From positions 186,001-250,000 of the forward strand of contig NZ_CADFEN010000006.1 of the NCBI RefSeq assembly GCF_902833145.1: a stretch of 64,000 bases of DNA, written 5' to 3'. Below the pieces are notes generated by a model. That model was not told the DNA's origin, did not search any database, and saw nothing but the letters and a program-made list of their open reading frames with translations. The translations under genes and the position numbers were made by a program. Origin of the DNA: Burkholderia sp. BCC0506 (GTDB lineage Bacteria > Pseudomonadota > Gammaproteobacteria > Burkholderiales > Burkholderiaceae). This document shows positions 28,801-37,015 of the stretch, one piece after another; position 1 is the first letter of the stretch; each line of letters begins with the position of its first letter.

Positions 28801-31508
28801 GTCAACTTCGGCCGCTCCAGCTTCGCGTCGAACGTCAGCCGCACGGTCTGCGCCGTGCGCAATGCGTCCGGGTCCACCCGTTCGCTGCGAACGCGCTGCG
28901 CCACGTTGCCGAACTCGTCGTACTCGTACTCGGTCGAGTGCCCTTCGCCGTCGATTTCCCTGCGCAGCAAGCCGCGCGCATCGTAGCTCGCCTGCTCTCG
29001 AATGTCGTTGGCGCTCTCGGGGGGACGGAAATCGAGTACGGATGTCGACGCACGCCTTGCGTCAGCAACGGCGGTCGCGTAGCGAATCGTCGCGATACGC
29101 CGGCTCGACATGTCGTACTGGTATTCAGTCAGATAGCCTTCGGCGTCGAGCTGCCCGCTCAACAGGCCGCCAGCGTCGTAAAAATAGCGCGTATTGCGGT
29201 CGGCCGACGACGCGGCCGGCGCGGCACCCGCGGTCGGATCGCCACCGCTCGTTCCGACGCGCGTCGCATATTGGACGGTCCGCAGCAGGCGGCCCGCATC
29301 ATCGTATCGATACTCGGTCAATGCGCCGTCACCGTTCACGCTGCGCGCCAGTCGGCCCGCGCCGTCGTACGCGCGCCATTCGACCTGATCGGCACCATGC
29401 AGCGTGGGACGCACGCGTGCGAGCACCGCAGCACCGGCAGAGCCGTCGGCATTCGCCAACTCGTCGAGATGCGCGGCAGCAAGCGGCGTCGCATAGCGAA
29501 TCGTGCGCGCGATCTGCCCCGCCGGCGTATAGACGTATTCGGTCAAGCCGCCCCCGGCGTCGATCTGCGCGATCTTGCGGCCGGCTGCATCATGCAGATA
29601 GTGCGTGCGCTGCCCGAGCGCATCGGTTTCCATGCGAAGCCTGCCGGCGGCGTCATAGCGGTAGCCGACCTGCGACAAAAGCACGTCCGCGGCGGATTCG
29701 ACGAGCGCCACCAGCTCACCTGCCGCGTTGAACGTCGACGTCCGCGTGAGGCCGCTGGAGAACGTGACGATGGTCTGGTGACGCGCGTCGTCATAACGAT
29801 AGAGCGTCAACGTGCCGTCGAAACGGCGCGCCGACAGCATTCGCCCGAGGCCGTCATAGGCGAACTGCTCAGCCTGCTGCTTGCCCGGCGCACCGATATG
29901 CCGTTGCAGCAAACGGCCGAACGGATCGTAGACGTAACGGGTCTGCGTCACTTCCCCGGCCCCTGCCCGCGCGTCGCCCGAGCCATCCTTCAGCAAGCGG
30001 CCGTAGCGTGTGATGCTCGCGACGTTGCCGCGAAAATCGTATGCCGTGTCGGTGCGGGTACCGGTGCTCTTGTCGACCAGGCCGGCGACCCAGCGGGTCA
30101 GCTCGGCCTCGCCGAACGCCGCTCCCTCATAGCCGGCACCCGCGTACGTCAGAACCGAAATCTGCTGACCGAATGCGTTGTAACGGTATTCGGTCACCCG
30201 TCGCTGTGGATCGACGACAAACCGGAGATGGCGTCGCGCGTCGTACACGTAGGTCGTGTTCGCATGTTCGTCGGCGCCCTTTCCGAGATGGGCAACCTCC
30301 TCGAGCAATTCGTTGTTCGCACCATAGCGCCACTCGACGACGCCGCCTGCCGCGTCACGCTGCCAGACACGATTGCCATTTGCATCGTAGCGGTATTCGA
30401 TGCCGCCGCCTGCCTCCTCCACCTTCACGACACTGCCGGCCGCATCGTAATGAAACCGCTGCACGCCGCCTGCGGGCGGCACGCTCTCGACGAGCCGGCC
30501 CTGAGCGTCGTATGCAAGCACGGTGGCCGCGCCGAACGGATCGGTGATCGTGGTCCTGCGGGCGTCGAGATCGTACGCGAGGCGCGTCACACGCGCGGTG
30601 CCCCCATCGGCGCGCTGGGCGACGCTCGCCACGCGATACTCGCCGCCCAGCAGCGCATAGGTGAAGGCCAGTTCGGCGCCGTCCGATTGCGTGATCGATG
30701 CAACCCGGTCGCTGTTGCCGTCGTAGCGGTAGGTCGTCGTGAAGGCCCGGCCATCCGCGATGCTGTTGTCGTCCGGCGAGAGATCGACGGTCACCGCCGA
30801 CAGACGGCCGGCCGCATCGTATCCGTAATGCACCGCGGTCGACGTGCGCTGGCTGCCGCTGTTGTCGGTGTAGACGGCGCGCAGACGCGCAAGCCGTCCA
30901 CTCGCATAATCGAGATAGGTCAGCTCGCCATTCGCAGTCCTGACACGACTCAGCAAACCCGCGCCGTCGTACGCATAATCGACCCGGTTGCCGTCGCTGT
31001 CGGTTGCCGAGATCAGGCGCCCGCCACGCACTGCGTCGTAGCACTCGGACAGACGCTTGCCGCCGTCCTGCCAGGCCCACTGCCGCAAGCCGGCATCGTA
31101 CGCGAGCGTCGCCCGCGCGCCGGTACCGCTCGTCGCGACATAGAGCCGCCGCTGCGCGTCGTAACCGTAGGTAATCGCCGAGCCGTCCCAATCGGTGCGC
31201 GTCACCGTGCTGCCGGCCTCGTTCAGCTTGCCAGCCAACTCGCCGACGGCACGCGCGCCACCCGGACGCCAGCCATCCGCGGCCACGCGCCCCTGGCTGT
31301 TGTACGCGCGATGGATCGCACCGTCCACGCCTCGCCCGATCAGCATCAGGTCGCGATCCTGAACCATCAGGTTGCCGTTCGCCGCATTCACGTAGACCTG
31401 CTCGCCAGCCTGGCCGAACGACGCCGTGCCAAGCTGACCGCGCGCTCCCAGACCCAATGCCGATGACGATTGCAAGCCCAACCCGTTGCCCGTGACGATC
31501 GCTACCAT
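16893..31508 (-). CDS. rhs: Giant Rhs/YD-repeat polymorphic toxin (4871 aa)
   Basis: The protein has no signal peptide. It begins with VTGNGLGLQSSSALGLGARG and an AANGNLMVQDRDLML block, then many YD repeats of the form YDxxGRLxxxxDxxGxxxxYxY (residues about 100-2720). A non-YD insert with beta-domain-like repeats covers about 2720-3480, after which YD repeats resume. A LysM domain (about 4189-4236, WTVRDGDSLKSIASALWGDE) and a Gly/Ala-rich hydrophobic segment (about 4275-4560) follow. The variable tip starts near VPYGFENLES (V4734), with G4769-S4770 and S4789-D-F-D4792 giving a nucleotidyltransferase-like GS...DxD pattern. YD shells encapsulate the tip toxin. No PAAR motif is visible at the N-terminus and no VgrG gene in the window, so the delivery route is unknown. 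The canonical DPxGL cleavage motif was not found. Confidence 0.9.
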   Translation of the reverse strand: MVAIVTGNGLGLQSSSALGLGARGQLGTASFGQAGEQVYVNAANGNLMVQDRDLMLIGRGVDGAIHRAYNSQGRVAADGWRPGGARAVGELAGKLNEAGSTVTRTDWDGSAITYGYDAQRRLYVATSGTGARATLAYDAGLRQWAWQDGGKRLSECYDAVRGGRLISATDSDGNRVDYAYDGAGLLSRVRTANGELTYLDYASGRLARLRAVYTDNSGSQRTSTAVHYGYDAAGRLSAVTVDLSPDDNSIADGRAFTTTYRYDGNSDRVASITQSDGAELAFTYALLGGEYRVASVAQRADGGTARVTRLAYDLDARRTTITDPFGAATVLAYDAQGRLVESVPPAGGVQRFHYDAAGSVVKVEEAGGGIEYRYDANGNRVWQRDAAGGVVEWRYGANNELLEEVAHLGKGADEHANTTYVYDARRHLRFVVDPQRRVTEYRYNAFGQQISVLTYAGAGYEGAAFGEAELTRWVAGLVDKSTGTRTDTAYDFRGNVASITRYGRLLKDGSGDARAGAGEVTQTRYVYDPFGRLLQRHIGAPGKQQAEQFAYDGLGRMLSARRFDGTLTLYRYDDARHQTIVTFSSGLTRTSTFNAAGELVALVESAADVLLSQVGYRYDAAGRLRMETDALGQRTHYLHDAAGRKIAQIDAGGGLTEYVYTPAGQIARTIRYATPLAAAHLDELANADGSAGAAVLARVRPTLHGADQVEWRAYDGAGRLARSVNGDGALTEYRYDDAGRLLRTVQYATRVGTSGGDPTAGAAPAASSADRNTRYFYDAGGLLSGQLDAEGYLTEYQYDMSSRRIATIRYATAVADARRASTSVLDFRPPESANDIREQASYDARGLLRREIDGEGHSTEYEYDEFGNVAQRVRSERVDPDALRTAQTVRLTFDAKLERPKLTGAVLTIRVDGRDVGKVDVMSTTAQRYAIDIADLVPDEDHRIEFIFGSFMDDATVQNAMFGHRLFAQPGTKPNGRPSGRLEKSQNYVLDAAGTVKSWLAASTKQERTTYRYDAMGRLLERTTGTMLGASATRYTYDSEGRVTSETTGDRTRHYRYDIQGRLSAQLSGEGAAALATLGAKPTAAQVDAVWQAWGERYAYDAAGRRTASTDAQGRRTLYFYDAAGRATHRINALGEVAEQRYDALGNLTQTIAYAKRMERDALDRLSGGVLTDAVRRAVFALGDDRVSRATFGYDRAGRVAWSTDAEAFVTWRTYDVLGNEIATRQELSAGRRSIRAVDYDRLGRAVRTTVDPGGLNLATRAVYDAFGREIETVDADGVVRRREYDRNGNTVVMTDGLGKQGRMTYDAFGNVLTRTDRAGATTRYAYAPDKRQLTVSMPDGVETTTTYDEFGQTIAVTDGRGAATKWTYDRDGRQIDAATPAGVTRQRYDRVGQLIETTDGRGVRTTYRYDAAGRVLTRTLDPDGLNLVTRYAYDAKGSVVRTTEPSGTVVVTEYDLNGRRAAVVTDAGEGRLNLRTTFAYDGAGKVLTVTDGAGTAGARMTRHEYDAAGRLVRTIVDPNGLALATAYRYDGNGNVIRVIDAAGGVTRYGYDAENRRICEIDPTGAVVLSRVDAEGRVVARTQYATPNAGLLDDAGGVLSVGDLESRIAASPGRDRTTRHVYDINGRVRYTFDALGALTEFRYDGNGNTVSVARHGKVFDAAQPATETAITDQLRRLGVHDSRSESRVTRTVYDAANRAAFVIDPLGNVTQNCYDANGNLVERVNTWRSAWLVMAGFSEPTEKDLLDWVRTEKGFISTRVATWRYDSADRVTESVDAEGYLTRHEYDGTLLRKIVRYGDAVDAKRGMPVGPIEKLLPAKPAVAATAVTEYRHDGAGRITAVVDAAGVATHYVLDAFGRAVETIAAAGTDRQLSTRATFDAAGRMTREVRAFGSAEAATFDYRYDAFGNVIARIDPRGVELAESDSDWALSQRKALGYVDEQNRALVAAALTAAQRNALIDRYATHYRYDAAGRLTEETNPLGDADRTTYDAFGDAVERVTKGVAAKLFYDGLGRVVAQVNPDGAVVRTEYSASGQPIRVARFERGTLDWSALAANGEASAVLSRLQGSVPAAVTLLEYDKLDRLVKSTDAEGGVESYGYNGFGDRIFYQNKVGAVFQYGYDNRGLLISETLPVTSKNRTVQNFHLYDAAGNRTATIEAGELPEQRTTRFEYDTLGRLIRQSGDALTIRTASGETRTTEPLETRAYDARGNLVRQADANGNTTTWYYDAANRRIAEVSATGTLTLWTYDAAGNRIATRVFGDPVAPTNGAEPPAPIDASRVRETRYCYDENNRLVESRVLGVATGYFDPSAGETQRGEYFITSGSDLVTRYRYDGAGRLIEQTDPAGNRTLSFYDRMGNKLLEVDGAGYGIRWERDAEGRVLTETRFASRYPDPIAPNSALAETLAANWPTSADDRITHYTWDGNGRLTSETRQGVRHAVVDGNGWLEERLADATSRYVYDGEGHLLRKTDANGSQFDFTYDALGRQTSQMLPQFVDHLNRQVRSRISFEYDGLNQIVKETKHGDANQVTTYVYGAGGRLASKTNALGVVTQFGYDAVGNTVLVSYLRADADGRQQLDETGIAYDAAQRETSRITRSRNPQGGAVLKSGVLREQHYNAFGEVVARRTGGGGPNGEWQEYADYNNAGWVVRSNFGDGVSRLFLHDRNGNATLKVESMQTDLRGLTIETGEDLEKLLQKADMMQTFTRYDARNQVIQVRQPKTSGSVPHISFSPVDIPIDGGVFANTQLSISGWIEKQSRPVAGPVQPSESGTIVGSGTAGLGPVSLALNWRPQNLSPLSMRFSVESIDLRLQDLPGEFNLEARVSWEIADSNGGFPQTGSLTSMLPSKGGLTQIPLGLDFDRRLSAASQFKYKLEIYATPKNGDGGADLVGSTDQQVKLTWPNSGQELTSTRTGESLVYLSAPTSRLMLPPGAMVGLNWASTSLSWIAIGFTVKSLDMALPDLKGAYGAYDLEARVSWQVGNSDYKPETGNFTAALPSDGGSASIEINRGFGRFRNDAFFKYTLELYAKPKSGNGAPELIGLTTQTVSMWTIVNDHMALTQRKDGEAFFGLNTPTNQLTVAQHSLPDGARGALYYRPAGSNSSFQQLPKAAGSQPNSFSVDSGSLPAGDYDMVFMAVSDGSDGRATGTLLRRDGYRVHIEPGGNASVTSELIPGDRESSRPGFLADASGSYIWTSPHTLNLYSPRDSALHLADHVVVKVRQQGTVAWNEARTVVRDPVTGAFAIDLSGYGPGNWDVEFDLYDAAGQKLDAVLASVGLPADSGAPSLSTNYLADLKSTIVFHSQPADTDYLMVSWVQDGVTRYSRITRLGNGDFAWDVMASGLIPRPGSYTYAIKYTAYDSAGVPLAMGAGDITIGTPGISRVTLTGSQRPSLFEFKPTGTDGLPLTNVNTMTLYYRQSTVKDQAYDRPFAEVTLTRDAKGRFLFDASALPTHTEFEYRYLAKDAGGNVLVERQSYLLTGTRNNPITNVDIVGVIEQTAKDMTIDRMQSHNAFQEVSAERDGRGNWTYLSYNTMGALTLKREPTVRVTLANGAQIELAPETKFYYDLLGNLVGTRDANGNLSTRQWNYGQQQPAIAKSWDALGYSKVFQYDGLGNLRTSTDELNRRTEYAYDAGNRLIEIARPVLANGRRSIERFEYDSSGNRIARIDALGGRERTYYDGEGRIIRTVSAAGRDVRYDYRWASTVRSVGSSATGGWVKTTTDANGRTMVDEKDLFGRLTKHTDLGGRVFLYAYNWAGLLTKQTGSSGQDVDYMYYSHGMVRSIVDNATKTQSLYEYDGDGNRTAEYFTNFGDSYIFAQSVVEYDALNRVVSIKDNAYQVAYEYDAVGNRRRMLATYTDMVGYHEKNQDYWYEYDALNRFTVTMGSLSGECPIDPNDVSVSIVPGAADGDGLRLGYNAAGERILAVYAKDGRTERYTYDANGYLETQSINGVVAQERTNDLLGRAVRVLERRPDNGQVVSEVTRSWDADSILLSERDRVAGNATTYTRMADGTVARVDVKPDDAKGTRSSFVYEYEWWDGAKQSKITAQGTNPNAPGWRPASSWFNYDVNGNLKSTYDDGGNQPGNGRAFTYWTDLRGQVQRRDELVNVRVDGDGRIVGAAGDRKHNYYYLNGNRVGNQGNDGIDQVDYVKELAGKLQKGNDSQYKVFTPVGTADFDESFMTINGVYPGTSPGMWTVRDGDSLKSIASALWGDETLWYVLADANGLKSTDELKAGRLLTVPNKVTNVHNTASTFKPYDPGKAIGNTQPTLPDPPPPSRGGGCGGFLPVIAIVVAVVATVFTAGALTAPAGASFSAMMSAGGTALTGGAGLAGVGAAAVGGAVGAASAQGVMIAGGAQSGLDWKGIALGAVGGAVTAGAGGALGVANNVQTAVTLGAARSVATQGIGVATGLQHSFDWKGVAASAIASGVGYAATQAIGQLQYGDAWREMTSSALRADEFNTAVRGFGAGMAAGAASTVVRGGSLGRNVGAITMDAIASTVGNLVVDNVQTASLGKTDFAALRMQQAIAGVNEQILPVGLGSGFVAPETPYSGNAALYGPYGGLVDNSHTSYSLSSTLYGSSMGIATAHEKTPLSGEPFRAQFNAQQPGVLIAGGIVPGTVGSRQDVLGLGTPAQTQNPVFWDALKAPKLSLLDGTPKLVPLDGRAAQRAGDNAAFLRFMETQGTQPLGGLMANAAMQATGNAGYAVTVADTAGPLDALWAPAGARTASVASVRRGGGVPYGFENLESFSQFGSAVRVGLGRAGYGDVEPILQGSAITGKSFRTGRPFDVGRVSDFDVGLASQSLLKRAETLGVGLRSGGTRTGPLTARDLQLLGLRDLANQLSQQAGRDVNFMIYNSPATAIQRAPSVTLPNLRD
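22285..22715 (-). repeat. Insert repeat unit 2 inside rhs
   Basis: This is the second copy of the unit of about 145 residues, with matching markers LEARVSWQVGNSD and FKYTLELYAKPKSGNGA placed about 450 bp from those of unit 1. It is followed by further beta-rich segments (RGALYYRPAG and similar) before YD repeats resume at about residue 3480. Confidence 0.6.
22735..23165 (-). repeat. Insert repeat unit 1 inside rhs
   Basis: This unit of about 145 residues lies in the non-YD insert of the Rhs protein. It contains the markers LEARVSWEIADSN and FKYKLEIYATPKNGDGG, and it is followed by a second unit with the same order of motifs. The two differ at many positions, so the duplication is old. The repeat resembles extracellular beta-sandwich domains in composition, but no family was recognised. 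Confidence 0.6.
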
Positions 31509-31878
31509 GGCGCCCCTCGATCTTGTTCGTGATGTAAATCGCGCACCATGGAAAACACGGCGTGCGTTGCGAACAGGTTGTCGAAGGATTTCGTTGACGG
31601 TTTAGCGGTCGGTGCGTCGATGGCGGCGCTCCAAACCGCCATCGTTACCAGACAAGACCGAACGGAGATGCACGCGAGTGCGGAATGATACGAATCTATA
31701 TCTTTTAGTTAAGCGAAATAATTTTGAGATGAAGATCGAACGCCGGAGCGGCGTGGTCAATACCCGAGTGCGCTGCTATGCTCGACCCCGACGCCGCATC
31801 CGCGCGTCGTTCAGCGCGCTGTTCATCGGATTTCGCTAGCGCCTCCTGCAACCCATCGATCGACAGGAATCCACGACG
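31509..31878. promoter_or_regulatory. Divergent intergenic region between rhs and a TPR gene
   Basis: This 370-bp gap separates the rhs start (minus strand) from the TPR gene start (plus strand). A part near 31690-31735 is AT-rich (TATCTTTTAGTTAAG) and is the best place for promoters, though no clear -35/-10 pair was assigned. A perfect 9-bp inverted repeat lies at 31618-31644 (CGATGGCGG, 9-bp loop, CCGCCATCG) with no T-tract, so it is an operator or RNA hairpin candidate rather than a terminator. No gene is convincing here. Confidence 0.4.
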
Positions 31879-33030
31879 ATGCCGCCTCGCCCCTCTTCCA
31901 ACACCCCATCTCCCGCAACGGCGGCGACGGCCCGCGTCGAGCGACTGCTTTCGTTCCTGGATGCCGACCCCGACAATCTCAATCTGCTGGCCGATGCGGC
32001 AAGCGCCGCATTCGACGCGAACGACTTCGCCCTGTGCGACGAACTGCTCGATCGCCACGCTGCCCGCGCGCCACTGCCACCCGCACTCGCTCACCAGCGC
32101 GGCCTGGCTGCCCTGTCGCAGCATCGGTTCGACGCCGCGCTACGCGCGTTCGCGCCGTTGCTCACGACACACGACGATCCGGCGATCCGCTACAACGCCG
32201 CGTACGCAACCGCGATGCTCGGCCGCTTCGACGAGGCCGTCAGCCTGCTCGACGACGCAACGCTGGCCAGCGTCCCCGGCGCGATTCCGCTGAAGCTGCG
32301 CGCGCTGCATCATCTGGGCCGGCTCGACGACGCGATCGCGTTAGGCCGGCGCCACATCGACCGCCCCGACGCCAGTCCCGAACTGTACGGCGCACTCGCC
32401 ACCGCCCTCTTCGATGCGGCGAGCGTGGACGACGCACGCCGTTGCGCGGAATTGGCCGGCGACACCGTCGACGGCCTCACCGTGCGCGGCCTGCTCGCGC
32501 TCGACGACGCGTCGGTCGACCCGGCACGCGAGCTGTTCCGGCGCGCGCTCGCGCTTGCCCCCGACAGCGCCCGCGCGACGCTCGGCCTGGGTCTCGTCGA
32601 ACTGTCCGCGCAGCAATTCCCAGTCGCCCGCGAATTGCTCGACCATGCGGCGAACACACTGAACGTCCATCCGGGCGCCTGGGTTGCCGCCGCGTGGGGC
32701 CATCTGTTCGACGGCGCTCCGGATGCCGCGCGCACCCGGTTCGAACGCGCGGCGGCGCTGGATCGCGGCTTCGCCGACGCGCACGGCGGCCTGGCGGTGG
32801 TCTGCGTCCACGAAGGCCGCATCGACGAAGCGAAACGCCACGCGGAAATTGCGCGACGGCTTGACGCCTCCTGCCTGTCCGCGGCCCTGGTCGACAGCAT
32901 GATCGCGACACGGACCGGAGACGAACGGAAAGCCGACGCGATCCGGCAGGCGGCACTCAACCGGCCGCTCGGCCCTGACGGCAGGACGCTCGCGCAAGCA
33001 CTGTCGATGCGCGCCGGGCGCGGCGCGTGA
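31879..33030 (+). CDS. TPR-repeat protein
   Basis: This 383-aa protein consists almost entirely of tetratricopeptide-like helix pairs. It has no signal peptide and no other domain. Typical blocks are HQRGLAALSQHRFDAALRAF, YNAAYATAMLGRFDEAVSLL, ARATLGLGLVELSAQQFPVA and AHGGLAVVCVHEGRIDEAKR. TPR proteins act as scaffolds for protein complexes. It is divergent from the giant rhs gene and 187 bp before an ABC-F gene. A role in Rhs folding or loading is possible from its position, but nothing in the sequence proves it. The start at 31879 gives a continuous TPR fold after an unstructured N-terminus of about 20 residues. Confidence 0.75.
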   Translation: MPPRPSSNTPSPATAATARVERLLSFLDADPDNLNLLADAASAAFDANDFALCDELLDRHAARAPLPPALAHQRGLAALSQHRFDAALRAFAPLLTTHDDPAIRYNAAYATAMLGRFDEAVSLLDDATLASVPGAIPLKLRALHHLGRLDDAIALGRRHIDRPDASPELYGALATALFDAASVDDARRCAELAGDTVDGLTVRGLLALDDASVDPARELFRRALALAPDSARATLGLGLVELSAQQFPVARELLDHAANTLNVHPGAWVAAAWGHLFDGAPDAARTRFERAAALDRGFADAHGGLAVVCVHEGRIDEAKRHAEIARRLDASCLSAALVDSMIATRTGDERKADAIRQAALNRPLGPDGRTLAQALSMRAGRGA

Positions 33031-33217
33031 CGTGGCGCGCAAGCGACAGCGTGCGCGCCGCTCGCTTGCGGCCCGCGCCTCGCGCTTGCTACACTGCGCG
33101 CCTATTCCTCATACCGGACGCCAGCCAAAGTGAACAACTAAGCCTTCCCGAAATGTTTTCGCCGCCCGTGCCACGCACGCCGCGCGCGAAGGTCTTCACG
33201 CATTTCTGGAGGTGCTG

Positions 33218-34864
<1,647 letters not shown>

Positions 34865-34871
34865 GTGAGGA

Positions 34872-35135
34872 TTACGATTGCTCGTCCGTCCGCGCATCGT
34901 CCGATGCGACGACAAACAACCGGGCAAAGAGACGCTCCGATTCGCGCAAGCCTTCATCGGTCAGGACGACGGATTTCGCTTTGTTGACCGGATCGCAGAT
35001 CAACCCGCGCTCGTGCAATCGATTCAACGCATGCCAATCGAAGCTTTTCCACGCGCGATTACCGTCGTGCAACGTCAGATGAAGAAGTGCGAGCACGGCG
35101 TCGTCGACGGCCCGCAGATCGATATTCGCCGCCAT
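34872..35135 (-). CDS. Small DUF6429-like protein
   Basis: This 87-aa protein starts at the ATG at 35135 behind GGGAGGG. It reads VDDAVLALLHLTLHDGNRAW, then FDWHALNRLHERGLI and KAKSVVLTDEGLRESERLFA. I recall this pattern from a widespread small-protein family (DUF6429), and the family name is from memory. It looks like a compact winged-helix-like fold, but no DNA-binding role is shown. It lies 25 bp upstream of no other gene on its strand and converges on the ABC-F gene with a 7-bp gap. A longer frame upstream lacks a suitable start and codon pattern. Confidence 0.7.
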   Translation of the reverse strand: MAANIDLRAVDDAVLALLHLTLHDGNRAWKSFDWHALNRLHERGLICDPVNKAKSVVLTDEGLRESERLFARLFVVASDDARTDEQS

Positions 35136-35160
35136 ATACCCTCCCTTCCCGCCGGCCGGA

Positions 35161-36945
35161 TCACGCGTCGAGCTTCGCGAGCAGCTTGATGAAGTTGCGC
35201 TTCGCACGGTAGCGCTGGCGAATGGCTTCGAGTTCCACGTCGAATATCGCCTGCTGGCGATCCGCGACCCGCAGCGCACGAATATCGCGCACGATACCGA
35301 ATGCCTCGTCGTATCGCGCACTGCCCGCGCCATGGTCGAGCGCGAACGGCAGATACCGGTGATACAACGCGATCGCATCGTCCGGATGCGTCTTCGCTCG
35401 CGCAGCGGCCATCGTCGGCCATACGAGGGTGTCGACCGGACCACCCTGAAATGCGTCCCATGCTGCGTCGTCGTCCCGCTCCGCGAGCAAAAGCTTCACC
35501 AGCTCCGTACGCGGCGGCGGCTCCCAGCGGCGTGCGCCGGTGCCGGGCCGCCCCGCCGTTTCCCGCTTGCGGGCCAGCGACTGCAGATGCGAGATTGCAC
35601 GCGCTTTAACGGCGGCGTCTCGTCCGGTCCGCTTTGCGACCTTCATCAATGCGCGAAATGCGTCGGCCGTCGGATGATGCGCGAAGCGTTGCCATGCGAG
35701 CTCGTCTGCCCGATCGAACGCGCGTCGGCGCACATGCTCTTCGATGCAGAAGCCCAGCAGGCGGTCGTCGTGCCGGTCCTTCAGCTCGCGCATCCCGCGT
35801 TCGGCCCATGCGAGCCCCTCGTCGAAACGCCGGTGCGCCGCACACAATTCCGCGATCTGCGCATACCGGTACGACGCCGACAGATCCTTCGACCAGATAC
35901 GTATCAGCGCGTCGACGTCGCCGTCGTGTTTCGCGAGCGTCTCCATGGCATGTTCCAGATTCAGGCGCATCGCGTCGTGCGTGTAGTCGTCGTCCCGGCC
36001 CGGCGGCAACGCCGGCAGTGCGGCCCAATGTGCCTCTACCTGTTCCCGATAACGGCTCAATCCCGCATCGCCCAGCGCCGGTGCGTACGCCGGCAGCACA
36101 TCGCGAAACGTATCCCATTGGCCTTCGGCCTGCAGACGAAACAGCCGGTCGGCCAGCTTCACCGGATCAGGCCGTGTCTGAATGCACGCATCGAGATGCA
36201 GAGCGGCCAGTTCGCCGATTCCGGGCGCGACGCTGCCGTCCGAGTCGTCGATCTGTTCGAGGCTCGCTTCCGCGTCGGCAATCGCCAGCTCTGCCAGCTC
36301 GACGACCTGCGCGGCATGGGCGCCCGCCAGTTGTCGGCGCAGCATGTCCGCGAGTTCAAGCAGCCCTTCTCCAAAAACGTGCGCTTCGTCCCAGCCAAGC
36401 GGCCGCGACACGCGGGCCATTTGCCGGACGGCGGTGCGCAGGCTCGCGATGTCGTCGGCATTCGCGGCACGTGCGTCGAACAACAGCCTGTCGCGCAACG
36501 ATCGGTCGCGCTCGGCCGCGTCGAGCAGCAAGCGGCGCAACGCGTGCTCGTCGAGCGTCTCCAGATGATCGCGAATCAGCTCCGCGTGCGTCTTGCGCTT
36601 GCGCCGCGGCCGCGCCGGCTCGGGCGCTTCGTCGTGAAAGACCGTTTCACCGCGGTTCTCCAGCCACGACAACGCGACCGCTACCGCGTGCTTGCAGAAT
36701 GCGCCGTCGTCACCGACCGGGCAATTGCACGCATAGTCCAGCGTGTCGTCGCCGCCCACCGCGAATACGACACGATAGCGATACGTGCCGCGCACGGTCG
36801 CCGACAGTTCGCCGTCGCGTTCGGTCAACCCCGAAACGGCACCGTCGTGATGGTAGGCCCGGCCGCGCTCGAAGGATTTCGGGTCGGCCAGCGTCCGGAT
36901 GGCCGACAGCGTGATGAGGTCGGAGAGAGTGACATTGCGTGGCAT
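35161..36945 (-). CDS. SWIM zinc-finger protein with helical-repeat C-terminus
   Basis: This 594-aa protein starts at the ATG at 36945 (MPRNVTLSDL). Upstream in-frame codons lack the family pattern. Residues 73-86 form a SWIM motif (C73-x-C75, then C84-x-H86 within YACNCPVGDDGAFCKHAV), a zinc site used in nucleic-acid or protein binding. The rest is alpha-helical, with repeats such as YAQIAELCAAHRRFDEGLAW and LIRIWSKDLSASY. Such proteins occur widely in bacteria without a firm role. The ABC-F, DUF6429 and SWIM genes are not obviously an operon. Confidence 0.82.
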   Translation of the reverse strand: MPRNVTLSDLITLSAIRTLADPKSFERGRAYHHDGAVSGLTERDGELSATVRGTYRYRVVFAVGGDDTLDYACNCPVGDDGAFCKHAVAVALSWLENRGETVFHDEAPEPARPRRKRKTHAELIRDHLETLDEHALRRLLLDAAERDRSLRDRLLFDARAANADDIASLRTAVRQMARVSRPLGWDEAHVFGEGLLELADMLRRQLAGAHAAQVVELAELAIADAEASLEQIDDSDGSVAPGIGELAALHLDACIQTRPDPVKLADRLFRLQAEGQWDTFRDVLPAYAPALGDAGLSRYREQVEAHWAALPALPPGRDDDYTHDAMRLNLEHAMETLAKHDGDVDALIRIWSKDLSASYRYAQIAELCAAHRRFDEGLAWAERGMRELKDRHDDRLLGFCIEEHVRRRAFDRADELAWQRFAHHPTADAFRALMKVAKRTGRDAAVKARAISHLQSLARKRETAGRPGTGARRWEPPPRTELVKLLLAERDDDAAWDAFQGGPVDTLVWPTMAAARAKTHPDDAIALYHRYLPFALDHGAGSARYDEAFGIVRDIRALRVADRQQAIFDVELEAIRQRYRAKRNFIKLLAKLDA

Positions 36946-37015
36946 GACTGATGAAGCGTATCGGGGCTGGATCGGAAATGATGAACAACCTGTTCCCACT
37001 CCGCAACCGGCAAAC

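Noticed and set aside
26997-31466. A long open frame of about 1490 codons on the + strand
   Set aside because: It is the antisense of the rhs gene, low in normal protein patterns and caused by the high GC and the repeats. The minus-strand product has the YD signature throughout.
16893-31508. Tandem DNA repeats that could be a CRISPR or VNTR array
   Set aside because: The repetition is at protein level (degenerate YD repeats with differing codons), with no spacer structure.
33039-33069. Inverted repeat (GCAAGCGA/TCGCTTGC) between the TPR gene and the ABC-F gene as terminator
   Set aside because: There is no T-tract after the stem, so it is not a clear rho-independent terminator.
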